Shown in pieces: positions 8,232-17,400 of a stretch of DNA of 64,000 nucleotides (positions are counted from its first letter, which is position 1; the number at the start of each line of letters is the position of its first letter). Made by a program: the position numbers and the translations under genes. Below the pieces are notes generated by a model that did not search any database, was not told where the DNA came from, and saw nothing but the letters and a program-made list of their open reading frames with translations. Source of the DNA: CS4-C045 sp963844115 (GTDB lineage: Bacteria; Planctomycetota; Planctomycetia; Pirellulales; UBA7805); assembly GCA_963844115.1 (NCBI GenBank), contig CAWJNN010000068.1, positions 8,579 through 72,578 of the forward strand, read 5' to 3'.

Positions 8232-11200
8232 ATGAAGATTCTGGATATCTCTGTCGACGGATTTGGCACCTTCAGCGGCCTGAAGTTAAAGGACCTTTCT
8301 GAATCGGTCAGTGTTCTTTATGGGCGCAACGAAGCCGGCAAGACGACCCTGCTGCAATTCGTCCGCACCATGTTGTATGGACTGACCCACGAGCGTCGCA
8401 CCCGTTACCTGCCGCCCCAAAATGGCGGGACCCCCGGCGGCTCACTGCGCGTCGCAACGCCCACGGGCACGTACACGATTAACCGCATCCTGGACGCTGG
8501 TCCCGGTCGCGATCGATTTGCCGATGACAAAGTAAGTGTCATTCGCCGCGACAATGACGGCGGCGAAGGCAGCGAACAGGGCGGACACGCGCTGCGGGTT
8601 TTGTTAAGCGGCGTCGACGAACAATCCTATCGCAACGTGTATGCCGTCGGCCTGCGCGAGATGCAGGAACTGGGAACGCTCAGTGACACGGAGGCCGCCC
8701 GCCATCTGTATGACCTGAGCGCCGGTTTGGACCGCGTTTCCCTGATCGACGTTCTGCGGCATCTAAAGCTGTGGCGCGAACAGCTGTTGAACGGAAGCAA
8801 TCCCGAATCAAAGATCCTTCAACTGCTGGAACGACGCGATGAACTGCGCGATCAGTTGAAACGCGTTCGGCAGTCGCTGGGACGATATAACAATTTGACC
8901 AGCGAACGCGCTCGGTTGTTCAAACAGATTTCGCAGTTGGAAGCCGAACGGAGCGAACTGGAGCGTGACGTACGCGTCGCCGAGCTTGCCAGTACGCTGT
9001 TCGAGCGCTGGCAGCAGTTACAGACCATTCGTCGGCGAATCGATGACCTGGGATCCGTGCCGGCAATCACGAATGAAGATGTCCAGCAGCTGGAGAAATT
9101 AGGAGATCAGATTCGTATCCGTCAGCACGCCTATCGAAAGTTGAAGGTCCAGCGACAACAACGTCGCGAACAAGCCACCTCGTATCCGATCAACGAATCG
9201 CTCCGTGTACGCGCAGCGCGTGTCGAAGCACTGGCTGAACAGCGGGACTGGATCCAGTCGCTGGACGACCGCATCGAACAACTGGACGGCGAAATCGGCC
9301 GCCGCGAAACGTCGCTTGTTGATAAACGTCGTTCGTTGGGGATCGAACCCAATCTGGCGATCGAAACCAGGGAAGACCGCCAGGCGACTATTTCCAAACT
9401 GCGCGGTCCGGCTCAAAACATGCGGCAGGCCAAAGCCCGCTTGAAGAAAGTCCGCCGTCAGGCTATCGAATTGCGTGAGGCACGCGAAGCCGACGCCGAC
9501 CAACTGAACGCCGAAACAAGCTCGCGCGGCACCGCGGACCTTGCCGTCTCGGTCAACGCCGCGACCGATCGCGTCGAACAGCTGAAGCAACGCGTCGAAA
9601 TTGACGAACAGCTGGACAAGCTGGAACAAAAGGCAATGGAGCTGAAGGAAGATCGCGACATTCTCGTCGACCGACATGTCCTGCCCTCCTGGGGCCTGGC
9701 CGCGGGAGGCCTCGCCTTCGCTTTCGGGTGCATGCTGATCATGATGGGCGTGTTAACCGCCATCTATTCGACCGGCTGGCCCTACATTTTGTTCGGGCTT
9801 GTGATCGTCGGTGCCGTGCTGGTTACCAAGCTGATGTTCGAGCACACGGCGGAGATGGACCTGGACTCCTGCGAACATTCGCTATCCGTCCTGGACGCGA
9901 AGTTTAAGAAAGTGCGCAAAGCTCGTGACGAACTCGACGCCCACTTTCAACCGGGTGGCGGGCCGCTTCTGAACCAGCTGCGCAAGGCACAACAAGAACT
10001 CGCCCAGTTGCAATCGCTTGTGCCGCTACAGAACAAACAGCAGGATTCCCTGCAGCAGGAGCATTCGGACACTCGTCGCGTCGCCGAACTTCGCGACGAT
10101 TACCAACAGAGCCGCAAGCAATGGTTCCGCACTCTGCACGATGTCGGATTGCGTGCCAATCTTTCGCCAAAACGAGCGAAACAAGTCTTGATGGATGCCC
10201 GTCGACTGGCTCAACAGCAGCAGTTCGTCGACCGTCGCCGTGAGGAAGCGCGACACCGTCGAGGCGAGTTGAGCAGCTGTGTAGAACGTGTTGCAACGCT
10301 GCTGGAAGAAGTCGGTCTCGAACGGATCAGCGGCCGCCTGATCGACCAGGTGGACCAGCTAATCAAGGCCCACAGCGAACAAGAGCAGTGGGTCGAGCGA
10401 CGGGATGCGATCCTGAAGGAATCGCATCAACTGCGACGCCAGCAACTAACCGTCTCACGAGAAATCCACAAGCTCCAGGCCCGTCGCCGCGAGATGCTCG
10501 AAAAGGCAGATGCCGAATCGCCGGATCATTTCTGCCAGCTGGCCAAATCGTATGCCGAATCGGTTGATTTGAAGGACAAGCGGAAACGGCTCCACTCGCA
10601 AATCACTACCGCCATCAGCGGTGTGTGCGAACAGCAACAATTTAAGGAGCTGATGCGCGGATCGACGGCCGAGAAAATGGTACGTCGCTGGGAAAAACTG
10701 AGCGCCAAATTGGAGGACGTTGACACGCGACTGAAGGAGACGTTCGAAAAAAGAGGCCGCTTGACCGAGCAACTGCGATCCCTGGCCGACGACAGGCGGG
10801 CAACGCAGAAACAGCTGGAACTGAATGCCGTCCAGCAACAGCTGCGCGACGCCAAAAACCGATGGCGCGAACTGGCGGTGACCAGTCGGCTGTTGCAATC
10901 GATACGGAGGCGCTACGAGAAAGAGCGCCAACCGGCGACACTGCGCGAGGCATCCCAATATTTCCATCAAATGACGGACGGTCGTTACGGTCGCATCTGG
11001 ACGCTGCTGGACGAAGATGCCTTGTGCGTCGACGATAACAAAGGACGCAGCCTCACGCCGGAGAACCTGAGCCGGGGAACGCGGGAGCAATTATTCCTAT
11101 CGCTGCGCCTGGCGCTGGTGACGCAGTACGCTCAGCGCGGCGTGCAACTGCCGTTGGTCCTGGACGACGTCTTTGTCAACTTCGATTCCCAGCGGGCTAC

Positions 11201-11585
11201 GGCGGCCGCCAAGGTGCTGCAAGACTTCGCGGCGCTGGGACACCAGGTTCTGATTTTTACCTGCCACGAGCATATCCTGCAGATCTTCGACGGGGTCAAT
11301 GCGGACACACGCCGCTTGCATGGCGAAAAGCCTGCGCCGATAAAACCTGTCGTGAAAAAGAAAGTCGACGACCCGCCGGCACCGCAGCCGAAACCAGCAT
11401 TCGCGCCGAAACGAGCTCCCCAGCCGGTTCCGATCGCACCGCCACCTCTGCAACCCGTCGATGCGGAAGCCACCTGGGAAGTAGACGACGAGGAGATTCA
11501 ATACACCGAGGTAGCCAAAGTCCTGGAACCGACGACGACCGGGCCCGGCGAAAGGACGCCAACCAAAACCAGCGAAGCGGCCTGA
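8232..11585 (+). CDS. SbcC/YhaN-like AAA ATPase with long coiled coil and membrane hairpin
   Basis: 1117 residues. The N-terminus has a Rad50/SbcC-type ATP-binding half: ISVDGFGTFSGLKL and Walker A YGRNEAGKTTLL (about 32-43). The C-terminal half has the ABC signature LSRGTREQLFLSLRLAL and Walker B LPLVLDDVFVNFD with a following H-loop segment (IFTCHEHI). Between them lie several hundred residues of Gln/Glu/Arg-rich coiled coil. Unlike SbcC, two hydrophobic helices (WGLAAGGLAFAFGCMLIMMG and YILFGLVIVGAVLV, about 483-535) sit in the middle, as in YhaN-type proteins, and should anchor it in the membrane. A Pro/Ala-rich tail ends the protein. There is no clear Shine-Dalgarno; the CCACAGT array lies directly upstream. 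The partner is the phosphoesterase at 6486-7715. Confidence 0.85.
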   Translation: MKILDISVDGFGTFSGLKLKDLSESVSVLYGRNEAGKTTLLQFVRTMLYGLTHERRTRYLPPQNGGTPGGSLRVATPTGTYTINRILDAGPGRDRFADDKVSVIRRDNDGGEGSEQGGHALRVLLSGVDEQSYRNVYAVGLREMQELGTLSDTEAARHLYDLSAGLDRVSLIDVLRHLKLWREQLLNGSNPESKILQLLERRDELRDQLKRVRQSLGRYNNLTSERARLFKQISQLEAERSELERDVRVAELASTLFERWQQLQTIRRRIDDLGSVPAITNEDVQQLEKLGDQIRIRQHAYRKLKVQRQQRREQATSYPINESLRVRAARVEALAEQRDWIQSLDDRIEQLDGEIGRRETSLVDKRRSLGIEPNLAIETREDRQATISKLRGPAQNMRQAKARLKKVRRQAIELREAREADADQLNAETSSRGTADLAVSVNAATDRVEQLKQRVEIDEQLDKLEQKAMELKEDRDILVDRHVLPSWGLAAGGLAFAFGCMLIMMGVLTAIYSTGWPYILFGLVIVGAVLVTKLMFEHTAEMDLDSCEHSLSVLDAKFKKVRKARDELDAHFQPGGGPLLNQLRKAQQELAQLQSLVPLQNKQQDSLQQEHSDTRRVAELRDDYQQSRKQWFRTLHDVGLRANLSPKRAKQVLMDARRLAQQQQFVDRRREEARHRRGELSSCVERVATLLEEVGLERISGRLIDQVDQLIKAHSEQEQWVERRDAILKESHQLRRQQLTVSREIHKLQARRREMLEKADAESPDHFCQLAKSYAESVDLKDKRKRLHSQITTAISGVCEQQQFKELMRGSTAEKMVRRWEKLSAKLEDVDTRLKETFEKRGRLTEQLRSLADDRRATQKQLELNAVQQQLRDAKNRWRELAVTSRLLQSIRRRYEKERQPATLREASQYFHQMTDGRYGRIWTLLDEDALCVDDNKGRSLTPENLSRGTREQLFLSLRLALVTQYAQRGVQLPLVLDDVFVNFDSQRATAAAKVLQDFAALGHQVLIFTCHEHILQIFDGVNADTRRLHGEKPAPIKPVVKKKVDDPPAPQPKPAFAPKRAPQPVPIAPPPLQPVDAEATWEVDDEEIQYTEVAKVLEPTTTGPGERTPTKTSEAA

Positions 11586-11769
11586 TCGATAGGTACCATG
11601 GCCGTCGTAGAGCCGTCGCCTGCCGTGAATCTAAAGTTTGCGACGGGTTCGGAGGCCCATCGTACGGAATCGAAAGTTGGCGACGGCTGCGGTGGGCCAC
11701 CGGACAAGTACTCTGCATAATTCACGTCGCTGTATGAAACGTCGTTCATGTGTCACCGGAGTATCAGTC

Positions 11770-12135
11770 ATGCGGATCGTCAAACCGTTGATCGCAACGG
11801 CAGTTATATTCCTTTTGCTGACTGGCTGTGTTCACCCCACCTACAACGTCCGCGTCGTGGACGGCAACGGCGATCCGCTCGTAGGTACCCCTGTATCCGT
11901 CACCCACTCGGGACTCTTTCTTTCCAAATCGCCGGACAAATTCGAAACGACGACTAACGATCTGGGGATCGCGACGATCGAGGTCGCTAGTCCGGACCAG
12001 GCGATGGTTGTTATCGAGGGGCAGCGGGTGGCGTTCAACACGATTCGCCATAAGAAAACGGAAACCGTGCTCAAGAGTAACGTAGCCGAGGAGTCGGCAC
12101 GCCCAGCGATCCTGATCAAGCTGATCGAAGAATAG
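11770..12135 (+). CDS. Small lipoprotein, transthyretin-like/carboxypeptidase regulatory-like fold
   Basis: 121 residues with a lipoprotein signal peptide: a short basic start (MRIVKP), hydrophobic core and lipobox LLTGC. The mature part (VRVVDGNGDPLVGTPVSV, then TTNDLGIATIEV) looks like a small beta-sandwich of the Ig-like/carboxypeptidase-regulatory type common on planctomycete surface proteins. An upstream in-frame extension to 11638 has no signal-like character, so I start at ATG 11770. It sits five bases ahead of the GNAT gene and is probably cotranscribed with it. Specific function unknown. Confidence 0.7.
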   Translation: MRIVKPLIATAVIFLLLTGCVHPTYNVRVVDGNGDPLVGTPVSVTHSGLFLSKSPDKFETTTNDLGIATIEVASPDQAMVVIEGQRVAFNTIRHKKTETVLKSNVAEESARPAILIKLIEE

Positions 12136-12140
12136 CCCCA

Positions 12141-12623
12141 ATGCAGATCGCGATCCGCGAAGCTGACTTCACCGATCCCCAACATCGAACCGGCATCGTC
12201 GACGTGCTCGATTCGTACGCGAGCGATCCACTTGGTGGCGGAATGCCGTTAAGTGCCCTGGTTCGCCAGCGACTGGTTCCCGCTCTGCAGGAACATCCCA
12301 CGGCGTACATCCTACTGGCGTTTGCGGATGAGCAGCCGGTCGGCATCGCGGTCTCCTTTTTTGCGTTTTCTACGTTTCAGGCGTCGCCACTAGTCAACAT
12401 CCATGATCTGGCCGTCGTCCCCGCCTGGCGTGGCAAGGGTATTGGACGGGCCTTGCTGAGTGCCGTCGAGACCTATGCGCGGGAGCGCGGTTGTTGCAAA
12501 CTGACCTTGGAAGTCCAGGACGATAACACGCGGGCCCGCGGTGTGTATGAAAGCTGTGGATTTGTCGATTTCGTCGTCGGGGATTCAGCGCCGACTCGAT
12601 TTTTAACCAAACCGCTAACCTGA
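12141..12623 (+). CDS. GNAT-family N-acetyltransferase
   Basis: 160-residue acetyl-CoA-dependent acyltransferase. The acetyl-CoA pyrophosphate loop is clear: VNIHDLAVVPAWRGKGIGRA, with the R-x-x-G-x-G pattern, followed by LEVQDDNTRARGVYESCGF, the usual C-terminal helix-strand. The start lies five bases after the stop of the lipoprotein gene. The substrate cannot be predicted. Confidence 0.85.
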   Translation: MQIAIREADFTDPQHRTGIVDVLDSYASDPLGGGMPLSALVRQRLVPALQEHPTAYILLAFADEQPVGIAVSFFAFSTFQASPLVNIHDLAVVPAWRGKGIGRALLSAVETYARERGCCKLTLEVQDDNTRARGVYESCGFVDFVVGDSAPTRFLTKPLT

Positions 12624-13324
12624 ACTGTGAGACGAATGCCGCGGCAGAAGGTCCGTCGGAAATGCTCTGCAGAAAAGGTCGCTAGCGGAATGAATCCCCG
12701 CTGAGTCCTGAAACACGCTACGTCCGGCTCGGTAGATAAGGCCACGAGCTAACGAGTTTCGTAGCCACGGAGGAAACACGGATTGAATCGATCGCGGCCT
12801 ATGGCCGCAACCCAAGTAGAACGGAATGCCATTCCGTCCAGACGGATTAGCAATCCGTCCTACGAATTTGCGCAAGAAAACAAGAACTCGACTGTTATTA
12901 GCACGGATACAATTCAATTGACGAGAGATACAGATCGTTCAATAAACTGCCAAAAGGCGATTTGGGTTGAAGTACAATCCGTGATTCAGGTGATTCCGTA
13001 CTTGTCTTTTTGTTCATTTTGAATCTTTGCCAACACTGGCCAGCAAAAATTTTTTCCACTTCATGACATCCTTGTTTCATCCGTGTTCAATCCGTGGCTG
13101 AAATATCCAATCGAATCGCAGGTTTTTTACCGAGCCGCTGCGTCCCCTATTCTTACCCGTCCATTTTCCTTACCTTTTCTTACCCCAGGCCTTACCCCAG
13201 GCACTCGCAAGCCTGGTTCGCCTTTCAATCGGGGAGCACATGGCATCTCCGTATTATCCGTCTGGCCCTTTGAAGGGTCGCGTCCACTCGCCCTGTAACG
13301 GTAACTTTTTCTGTGTAGATCCTA
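12624..13324. other. Intergenic, repeats only
   Basis: About 700 bp without a supported gene. It contains the double hairpin at 12816-12863, a short palindrome at 12794-12808 (GCGGCC/GGCCGC), and C/T-rich direct repeats near 13165-13205 (CTTACCCCAGGC twice). The promoter of the sensor kinase gene should lie near the right end. Confidence 0.45.
12816..12863. repeat. Double-hairpin dispersed element
   Basis: Two adjacent short palindromes, ACGGAATGCCATTCCGT (12821-12837) and ACGGATTAGCAATCCGT (12842-12858), are bracketed by GTAG and CTAC, so that the whole can also fold as one imperfect inverted repeat. This is the architecture of a REP/BIME-like element. Confidence 0.6.
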
Positions 13325-15544
13325 ATGATCGCTAACGACGAGGAAAGAACCGCTACCAGTTTGCGCGAGGTTGGACCGCGATGTCTGATGATCTTCGTTC
13401 CGCTGCTTTTGGTAACTGCCGGCACGATCGCGTATCTGTACTGGCGCCATTATCAAGGCGAAGTGGCCGCGGTGGCGATCAATCAGTCCGATCTGGTCGT
13501 CTTGCTGAATAACAACGTGCTGAGTGATTTCGCTTCGTTTGCTTCCGATCTTCAGGTGTTGTCCAACAAGCAAAATGAGGCGTTGCACGTCGCTCTGACT
13601 GGCGAAGACCGCAACGAGGCTCTCGCACGACTGGGCCTGCACTTTCATTCGTTTTTGTTGCAGAAAGGTGGTATCTACGACCAGGTTCGTCTAATCGATG
13701 AGAGCGGCGAGACGATCCTGCAGATCCGCTGGACGCCGGGAAACGCCGATCAGGACATGCCGCCGCAGATAGAAGCGAAGGAGGACACGCCATCGCCCGA
13801 TCGCGCCAAGAAAATGGAACCCGGCGAGGTGCTTGCACCGGAAGTCGGCACTCGCGATGACGATGGTGACGCCCAGCAACGATCGGCGCCGACGATTCAA
13901 TTCGCGACGCCGCTGCTCATGGGAGCGGAGACACCGCGGGGCGCAATTGTCGTCGATATCAAGATGGATTGGCTCCTGCAACGGTTGATTGCGGGATCGA
14001 ACCTGGTCAAGGAGCTGAGTCTGGCACGCTTGAACGTGGCGAGCGACATTTCGCTGCTCGATGTCGCTGGCAATCGTATAATCGGACCCGACCCACGGGA
14101 CCCTTCCAAGCTCGTGTTCGTCCGCCCCGGCCAGCCCAACAGCAGTTTTGCCCAGCAGTTTCCCCGACCGTGGAAGCGAATTTCATCGTTGACATCGGAG
14201 CAGTTCCGCTATCCCGCAGGGATGTTCACGTTTCACCGCCTTTCGGCGGCGCCCGATCAGGTATTACAACCACGCGACGGCGCGAATGCCAATGCGGATA
14301 CAACCAGTACGTGGAAACTGGTCTCCCACGTTCATCCCGATGTATTCGCCGTCTGGCGACGACAGATGATCGGGGGGATTTCGCGATGGTCGGCGCTGGT
14401 GGCGATTCTGCTGTTTTTCGGCTCATGGCTGTTCGCCTCGGAAACGGTCGACCGGCAGCATTCCGCGGCGGGAATGAAACGGAACGAGGAACGGTTTCGC
14501 CAACTGGCCGAGAACATCGACGAGGTGTTTTGGATCGCCAGTGCCGACGGCGAGCAATTGATCTACGTCAGCCCAGCTTTTCAGGTGATCTGGGGCCAGT
14601 CGCTGAGCGAGTTATACGCTCATCCGCATAAGTGGGTCGACGCGATCCATCCTGAGGATCGCGCACGGCGCGCGGGCGCGTTCGGCGACGTCAAGGAAAA
14701 GGGGCAATTTGACATTGAATACCGCGTCTTGCGTCCGGACGGGGAAACCCGCTGGATTCGTGAACGCGGCTTTGCGATTCGCAACGAAGAAGGCCAGGTG
14801 TACCGCGCCGCGGGCATCGCGGGCGATACAACGGCCCTGCGAGAGGCGCAGGAGCATGTTCTGCGGTCGGAACGGCTGGCGGCCGTCGGTGAGGCGATGA
14901 CGTGCCTGGCTCATGAAAGCCGGAATGCACTCCAGCGAAGTCAGGCTGGACTTGAGATGTTAGGCAAACGACTGCAAGATCGGCCTGAGTCAATGGAATT
15001 GCTTACCGAGGTCCAGAAATCACAAAACTATTTGCACGAACTCTACGAAGAGGTCCGCGGGTACGCGCGTCCGGTCACGGTTCGCCGTGAGCCGGTCGAT
15101 TTGGGACTCATTTTGCGGGAGACATGGGAACAGCTGCGGCAGCGGCGCAACGGCCACCCCGACCGGTTGATCGAGGAACCGACCGGGATAAGCCTGGAGT
15201 GCGACGTCGACGTGCGCAGTTTGGGACAGGTGCTGCGGAACATTCTGGAGAACGCCGTCGCGGCCGCAGATGATCCGGCGGAGATTCGCGTGCATTGGTC
15301 GGAGATGGAGCTTGACGGACGGCCCGCGTTGCGGGTGTCGATCCGCGACAATGGGCCTGGACTGACATCCGAGCAACGGCAGCATATATTTACGCCGTTT
15401 TTCACCACCAAGACCCAGGGTACGGGCCTGGGGATGGCGATTTCGAAACGCATCGTCGATGCCCACCAGGGTGAAATCGCGGTCGGCCCGTCTGCTGGCC
15501 GAGGCGCTGATATTGTGATAACTTTGCCACGGAGGATCGCATGA
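13325..15544 (+). CDS. PAS-domain sensor histidine kinase
   Basis: 739 residues, membrane-bound. TM1 at about 20-40 (FVPLLLVTAGTIAYLYW) and TM2 at about 350-370 (LVAILLFFGSWLFA) enclose a roughly 300-residue extracytoplasmic sensor region of cache-like type. Then come a PAS domain (about 385-510; FRQLAENIDEVFWI, WIRERGFAIRNEEG), the dimerisation/phosphoacceptor segment AVGEAMTCLAHESRNALQRS (His about 528), and the ATPase with N box NILENAVAAAD, G1 DNGPGLT, F box FTPFFTT and G2 TGLGMAI. Its stop overlaps the start of the ANTAR response regulator by four bases, marking a two-component pair. The signal is unknown; the neighbouring haem protein makes redox or gas sensing a plausible guess. Confidence 0.9.
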   Translation: MIANDEERTATSLREVGPRCLMIFVPLLLVTAGTIAYLYWRHYQGEVAAVAINQSDLVVLLNNNVLSDFASFASDLQVLSNKQNEALHVALTGEDRNEALARLGLHFHSFLLQKGGIYDQVRLIDESGETILQIRWTPGNADQDMPPQIEAKEDTPSPDRAKKMEPGEVLAPEVGTRDDDGDAQQRSAPTIQFATPLLMGAETPRGAIVVDIKMDWLLQRLIAGSNLVKELSLARLNVASDISLLDVAGNRIIGPDPRDPSKLVFVRPGQPNSSFAQQFPRPWKRISSLTSEQFRYPAGMFTFHRLSAAPDQVLQPRDGANANADTTSTWKLVSHVHPDVFAVWRRQMIGGISRWSALVAILLFFGSWLFASETVDRQHSAAGMKRNEERFRQLAENIDEVFWIASADGEQLIYVSPAFQVIWGQSLSELYAHPHKWVDAIHPEDRARRAGAFGDVKEKGQFDIEYRVLRPDGETRWIRERGFAIRNEEGQVYRAAGIAGDTTALREAQEHVLRSERLAAVGEAMTCLAHESRNALQRSQAGLEMLGKRLQDRPESMELLTEVQKSQNYLHELYEEVRGYARPVTVRREPVDLGLILRETWEQLRQRRNGHPDRLIEEPTGISLECDVDVRSLGQVLRNILENAVAAADDPAEIRVHWSEMELDGRPALRVSIRDNGPGLTSEQRQHIFTPFFTTKTQGTGLGMAISKRIVDAHQGEIAVGPSAGRGADIVITLPRRIA

Positions 15545-16149
15545 TAAAACGCCTGCGCATATCGATCGCCGATGACGACGCATTTGTTCGGAGATATTTC
15601 GAAGAGACCTTGACCGACATGGGCCATGAAGTAGTGTCGGTGGCCGAAAACGGGCGCCAGTTGGTCCAGCAGTGTGGCGAGGAGAAGCCCGAGCTCGTGA
15701 TCAGCGACATTAAAATGCCCGAAATGGACGGCATCGACGCGGCGATCGAGATCTCCAAGCAGCACTCGGTGCCGATCATTTTGGTGTCTGCCCATCACGA
15801 CCCGGACATGATCGAGCGGGTGGCGGCGTCGCGGATCATGGGCTACCTGGTCAAACCGATCAAGCGTGCTGACCTTGAGACGGCGATCGCACTCGCCTGG
15901 GGCCGCTTCGAGACCATCGAGGTTTTACAGGACGAATGGACGCGGATGCACGAGAAGCTCAAGTCGCGCCAAGTGATTGAAAAGGCGAAAGCCTTATTGA
16001 TGGAGAGCGCCGGGCTGAGCAGCGAACACGAGGCTTTGATGCAGATGGAGCGGCGGGCCAGCCAGACAAAGAGCAAACTGCTGGATGTCGCCCGTTTGAT
16101 CCTGGCGGCCGAATCCCCGCGGGAACTGTTTGAAAACAGCGACGGCTGA
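15541..16149 (+). CDS. Response regulator with ANTAR RNA-binding output domain
   Basis: 202 residues. An N-terminal receiver (IADDDAFVRRY, phospho-Asp in LVISDIKMPEMDG, switch ILVSAHHD, Lys in YLVKPIK) is joined to a C-terminal three-helix ANTAR domain (LKSRQVIEKAKALLMESAGL, MQMERRASQTKSKL, DVARLIL). ANTAR regulators such as AmiR and NasR act by stabilising antiterminator hairpins in nascent mRNA rather than by binding DNA. The gene overlaps the kinase gene by ATGA. The strongly structured 16195-16533 region immediately downstream, before the haem-protein gene, is the obvious place to look for a target, though I do not see a textbook pair of hexaloop hairpins there. Confidence 0.9.
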   Translation: MIKRLRISIADDDAFVRRYFEETLTDMGHEVVSVAENGRQLVQQCGEEKPELVISDIKMPEMDGIDAAIEISKQHSVPIILVSAHHDPDMIERVAASRIMGYLVKPIKRADLETAIALAWGRFETIEVLQDEWTRMHEKLKSRQVIEKAKALLMESAGLSSEHEALMQMERRASQTKSKLLDVARLILAAESPRELFENSDG

Positions 16150-16194
16150 GCCAGCCGACACGACCGAATTCAAGGGGGGGCGCATCTCGCTGAG

Positions 16195-16533
16195 AACGTG
16201 TTTTAAAATGACAAAACCCTCCCTTCGGGAGGGCTGATGAAAATGTTGAGATTCTGTTTTCAAAAGTAACCGAACGATTATCACCCTCCCGCTTGCGGGA
16301 GGGTCGGACGCCGACCACCGCTACGCGGCGGTGCCCGCGGCCGGGGAGGGTTTTTGCGATGTGCCGTGCGGTATTTGCTGAAACCGAATTGCCCTCTCCG
16401 GGCCTGAGAGCCCGACTCTCCCGGAGGGAGAGTGAAAACCAAAATTCGCCGTACTTACCACCTTCACTACATTTTCATCAGCCCACCCGGAGGGAGGGTG
16501 AAACACGCTTGCTCTCGACTTTTAAAACACGTT
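16195..16533. repeat. 339-bp nested inverted-repeat element
   Basis: Perfect 14-bp outer arms (AACGTGTTTTAAAA at 16195-16208, complement at 16520-16533) and a second perfect 14-bp pair inside (GCTGATGAAAATGT at 16233-16246 with 16469-16482). Between them lie several strong local hairpins: CCCTCCC-TTC-GGGAGGG (16217-16233), CCCTCCCGC-TT-GCGGGAGGG (16284-16303) and a larger one around 16392-16432. There is no coding capacity. It could be a MITE-like insertion or a structured leader for the downstream haem-protein gene. Confidence 0.7.
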
Positions 16534-16632
16534 TTGAGGCCTGATCCCAATTGAATAGCGTGTACTTATACGACGTGGTCCGACCGGGTCGCGATATTGT
16601 TTCCCTGACTTGATTAGAAACTGGAGGATTCC

Positions 16633-17169
16633 GTGCTCAACGCAAAAGTAACCTGGATTGTTGCCGTCCTTTGGATGTTCGGCTGTGTGCTCTTGTTGGC
16701 CAGTCGTGCCTCCCATGCCGAGGACTCATCCGAAAAGGACGCCGCCCTTCAGCGAACTCGCAAGCAGGTGCGGATGCTGGATGATATCTACAAGGGCGGA
16801 ATTGTCTTGATCACGGAAAACTACGTCCATGACGATTCCGATCTCCCCGCGGGCAAGGCCTTTAAGTTGCTGTTCGCCAGCGCGAAGAAGAACGGCTGGC
16901 ACGAAGTTCGCTTACTGGACGCGACCGGCGAGCCCTTGAACGAAGAGAATTCACCAAATGATAACTTCGAGAAGGCGGCGATCGAGCAACTAAAGCAAGG
17001 CAAGGCCTACTACGAGCAGGAAACGCAAAACGACGGAAAACGTTACCTGTGCGCTGCCACGATCGTTCCCGTTGTCATGGACAAGTGCATCATGTGTCAT
17101 GCTCATTACGAAGATGTCCCCAAGGGCGCGGCAATCGAGGCGCTCAGCTACACGATCCCCATCGAATAG
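16633..17169 (+). CDS. Exported Tll0287-like (DUF3365) haem-domain protein
   Basis: 178 residues starting at GTG 16633 behind GGAGG. A signal peptide (VTWIVAVLWMFGCVLLLASR, cut near SHAED) sends it across the inner membrane. The body matches the DUF3365/Tll0287-like fold: NYVHDDSDLPAGKAF, then GWHEVRLLDATGEP, and a late c-type haem site CIMCH (residues about 153-157). Members of this family are proposed redox or gas sensors, sometimes fused to kinases. Here it is a separate gene directly after a sensor kinase/ANTAR pair, so it may feed that pair or be controlled by it. Confidence 0.8.
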   Translation: MLNAKVTWIVAVLWMFGCVLLLASRASHAEDSSEKDAALQRTRKQVRMLDDIYKGGIVLITENYVHDDSDLPAGKAFKLLFASAKKNGWHEVRLLDATGEPLNEENSPNDNFEKAAIEQLKQGKAYYEQETQNDGKRYLCAATIVPVVMDKCIMCHAHYEDVPKGAAIEALSYTIPIE

Positions 17170-17223
17170 CGTAGCAATCCGCGGTGCGGGCACTCACCCT
17201 GCGATTCTCCGGATCCCCGTTGC

Positions 17224-17287
17224 GTTTAACGCCGGCCGCAGTCGCCGACACGTCTGGAATGCCGGCGCCTGCGGCTGGCCGTTAAAC
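17224..17287. repeat. REP-like imperfect palindrome
   Basis: Arms GTTTAACGCCGGCCGCAGTC and GCCTGCGGCTGGCCGTTAAAC (with two or three mismatches) pair around CACGTCTGGAAT. A diverged copy with the same arms (GCCGGCGCCTGCGGCTGGGC) occurs near 41348-41390. Elements of this type are the usual partners of RAYT transposases, two of which are in this window. Confidence 0.6.
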
Positions 17288-17400
17288 CGTTCCCGACTGA
17301 TAAACCGTCCTGGGACGCTGTAAAGACGGCGAAGAATCGGTAAATTGGTTCGCGACCTATTAAGCGCGAATTGACCAGGAAATTCACCTTCGAGGATTCA

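Noticed and set aside
6486..11585. Phage-defence system from the SbcCD-like pair.
   Set aside because: The pair resembles YhaO/YhaN housekeeping-type proteins and has no defence genes around it; only the degenerate nuclease site is noteworthy.
13969..14631. Plus-strand second frame inside the sensor kinase.
   Set aside because: Lies wholly within a gene with continuous domain matches in its own frame.
16217..16432. Hairpins as rho-independent terminators of the ANTAR gene.
   Set aside because: No U-run follows the stems on the plus strand, apart from GGGTTTTT at 16348-16355, which does not follow a clean stem.
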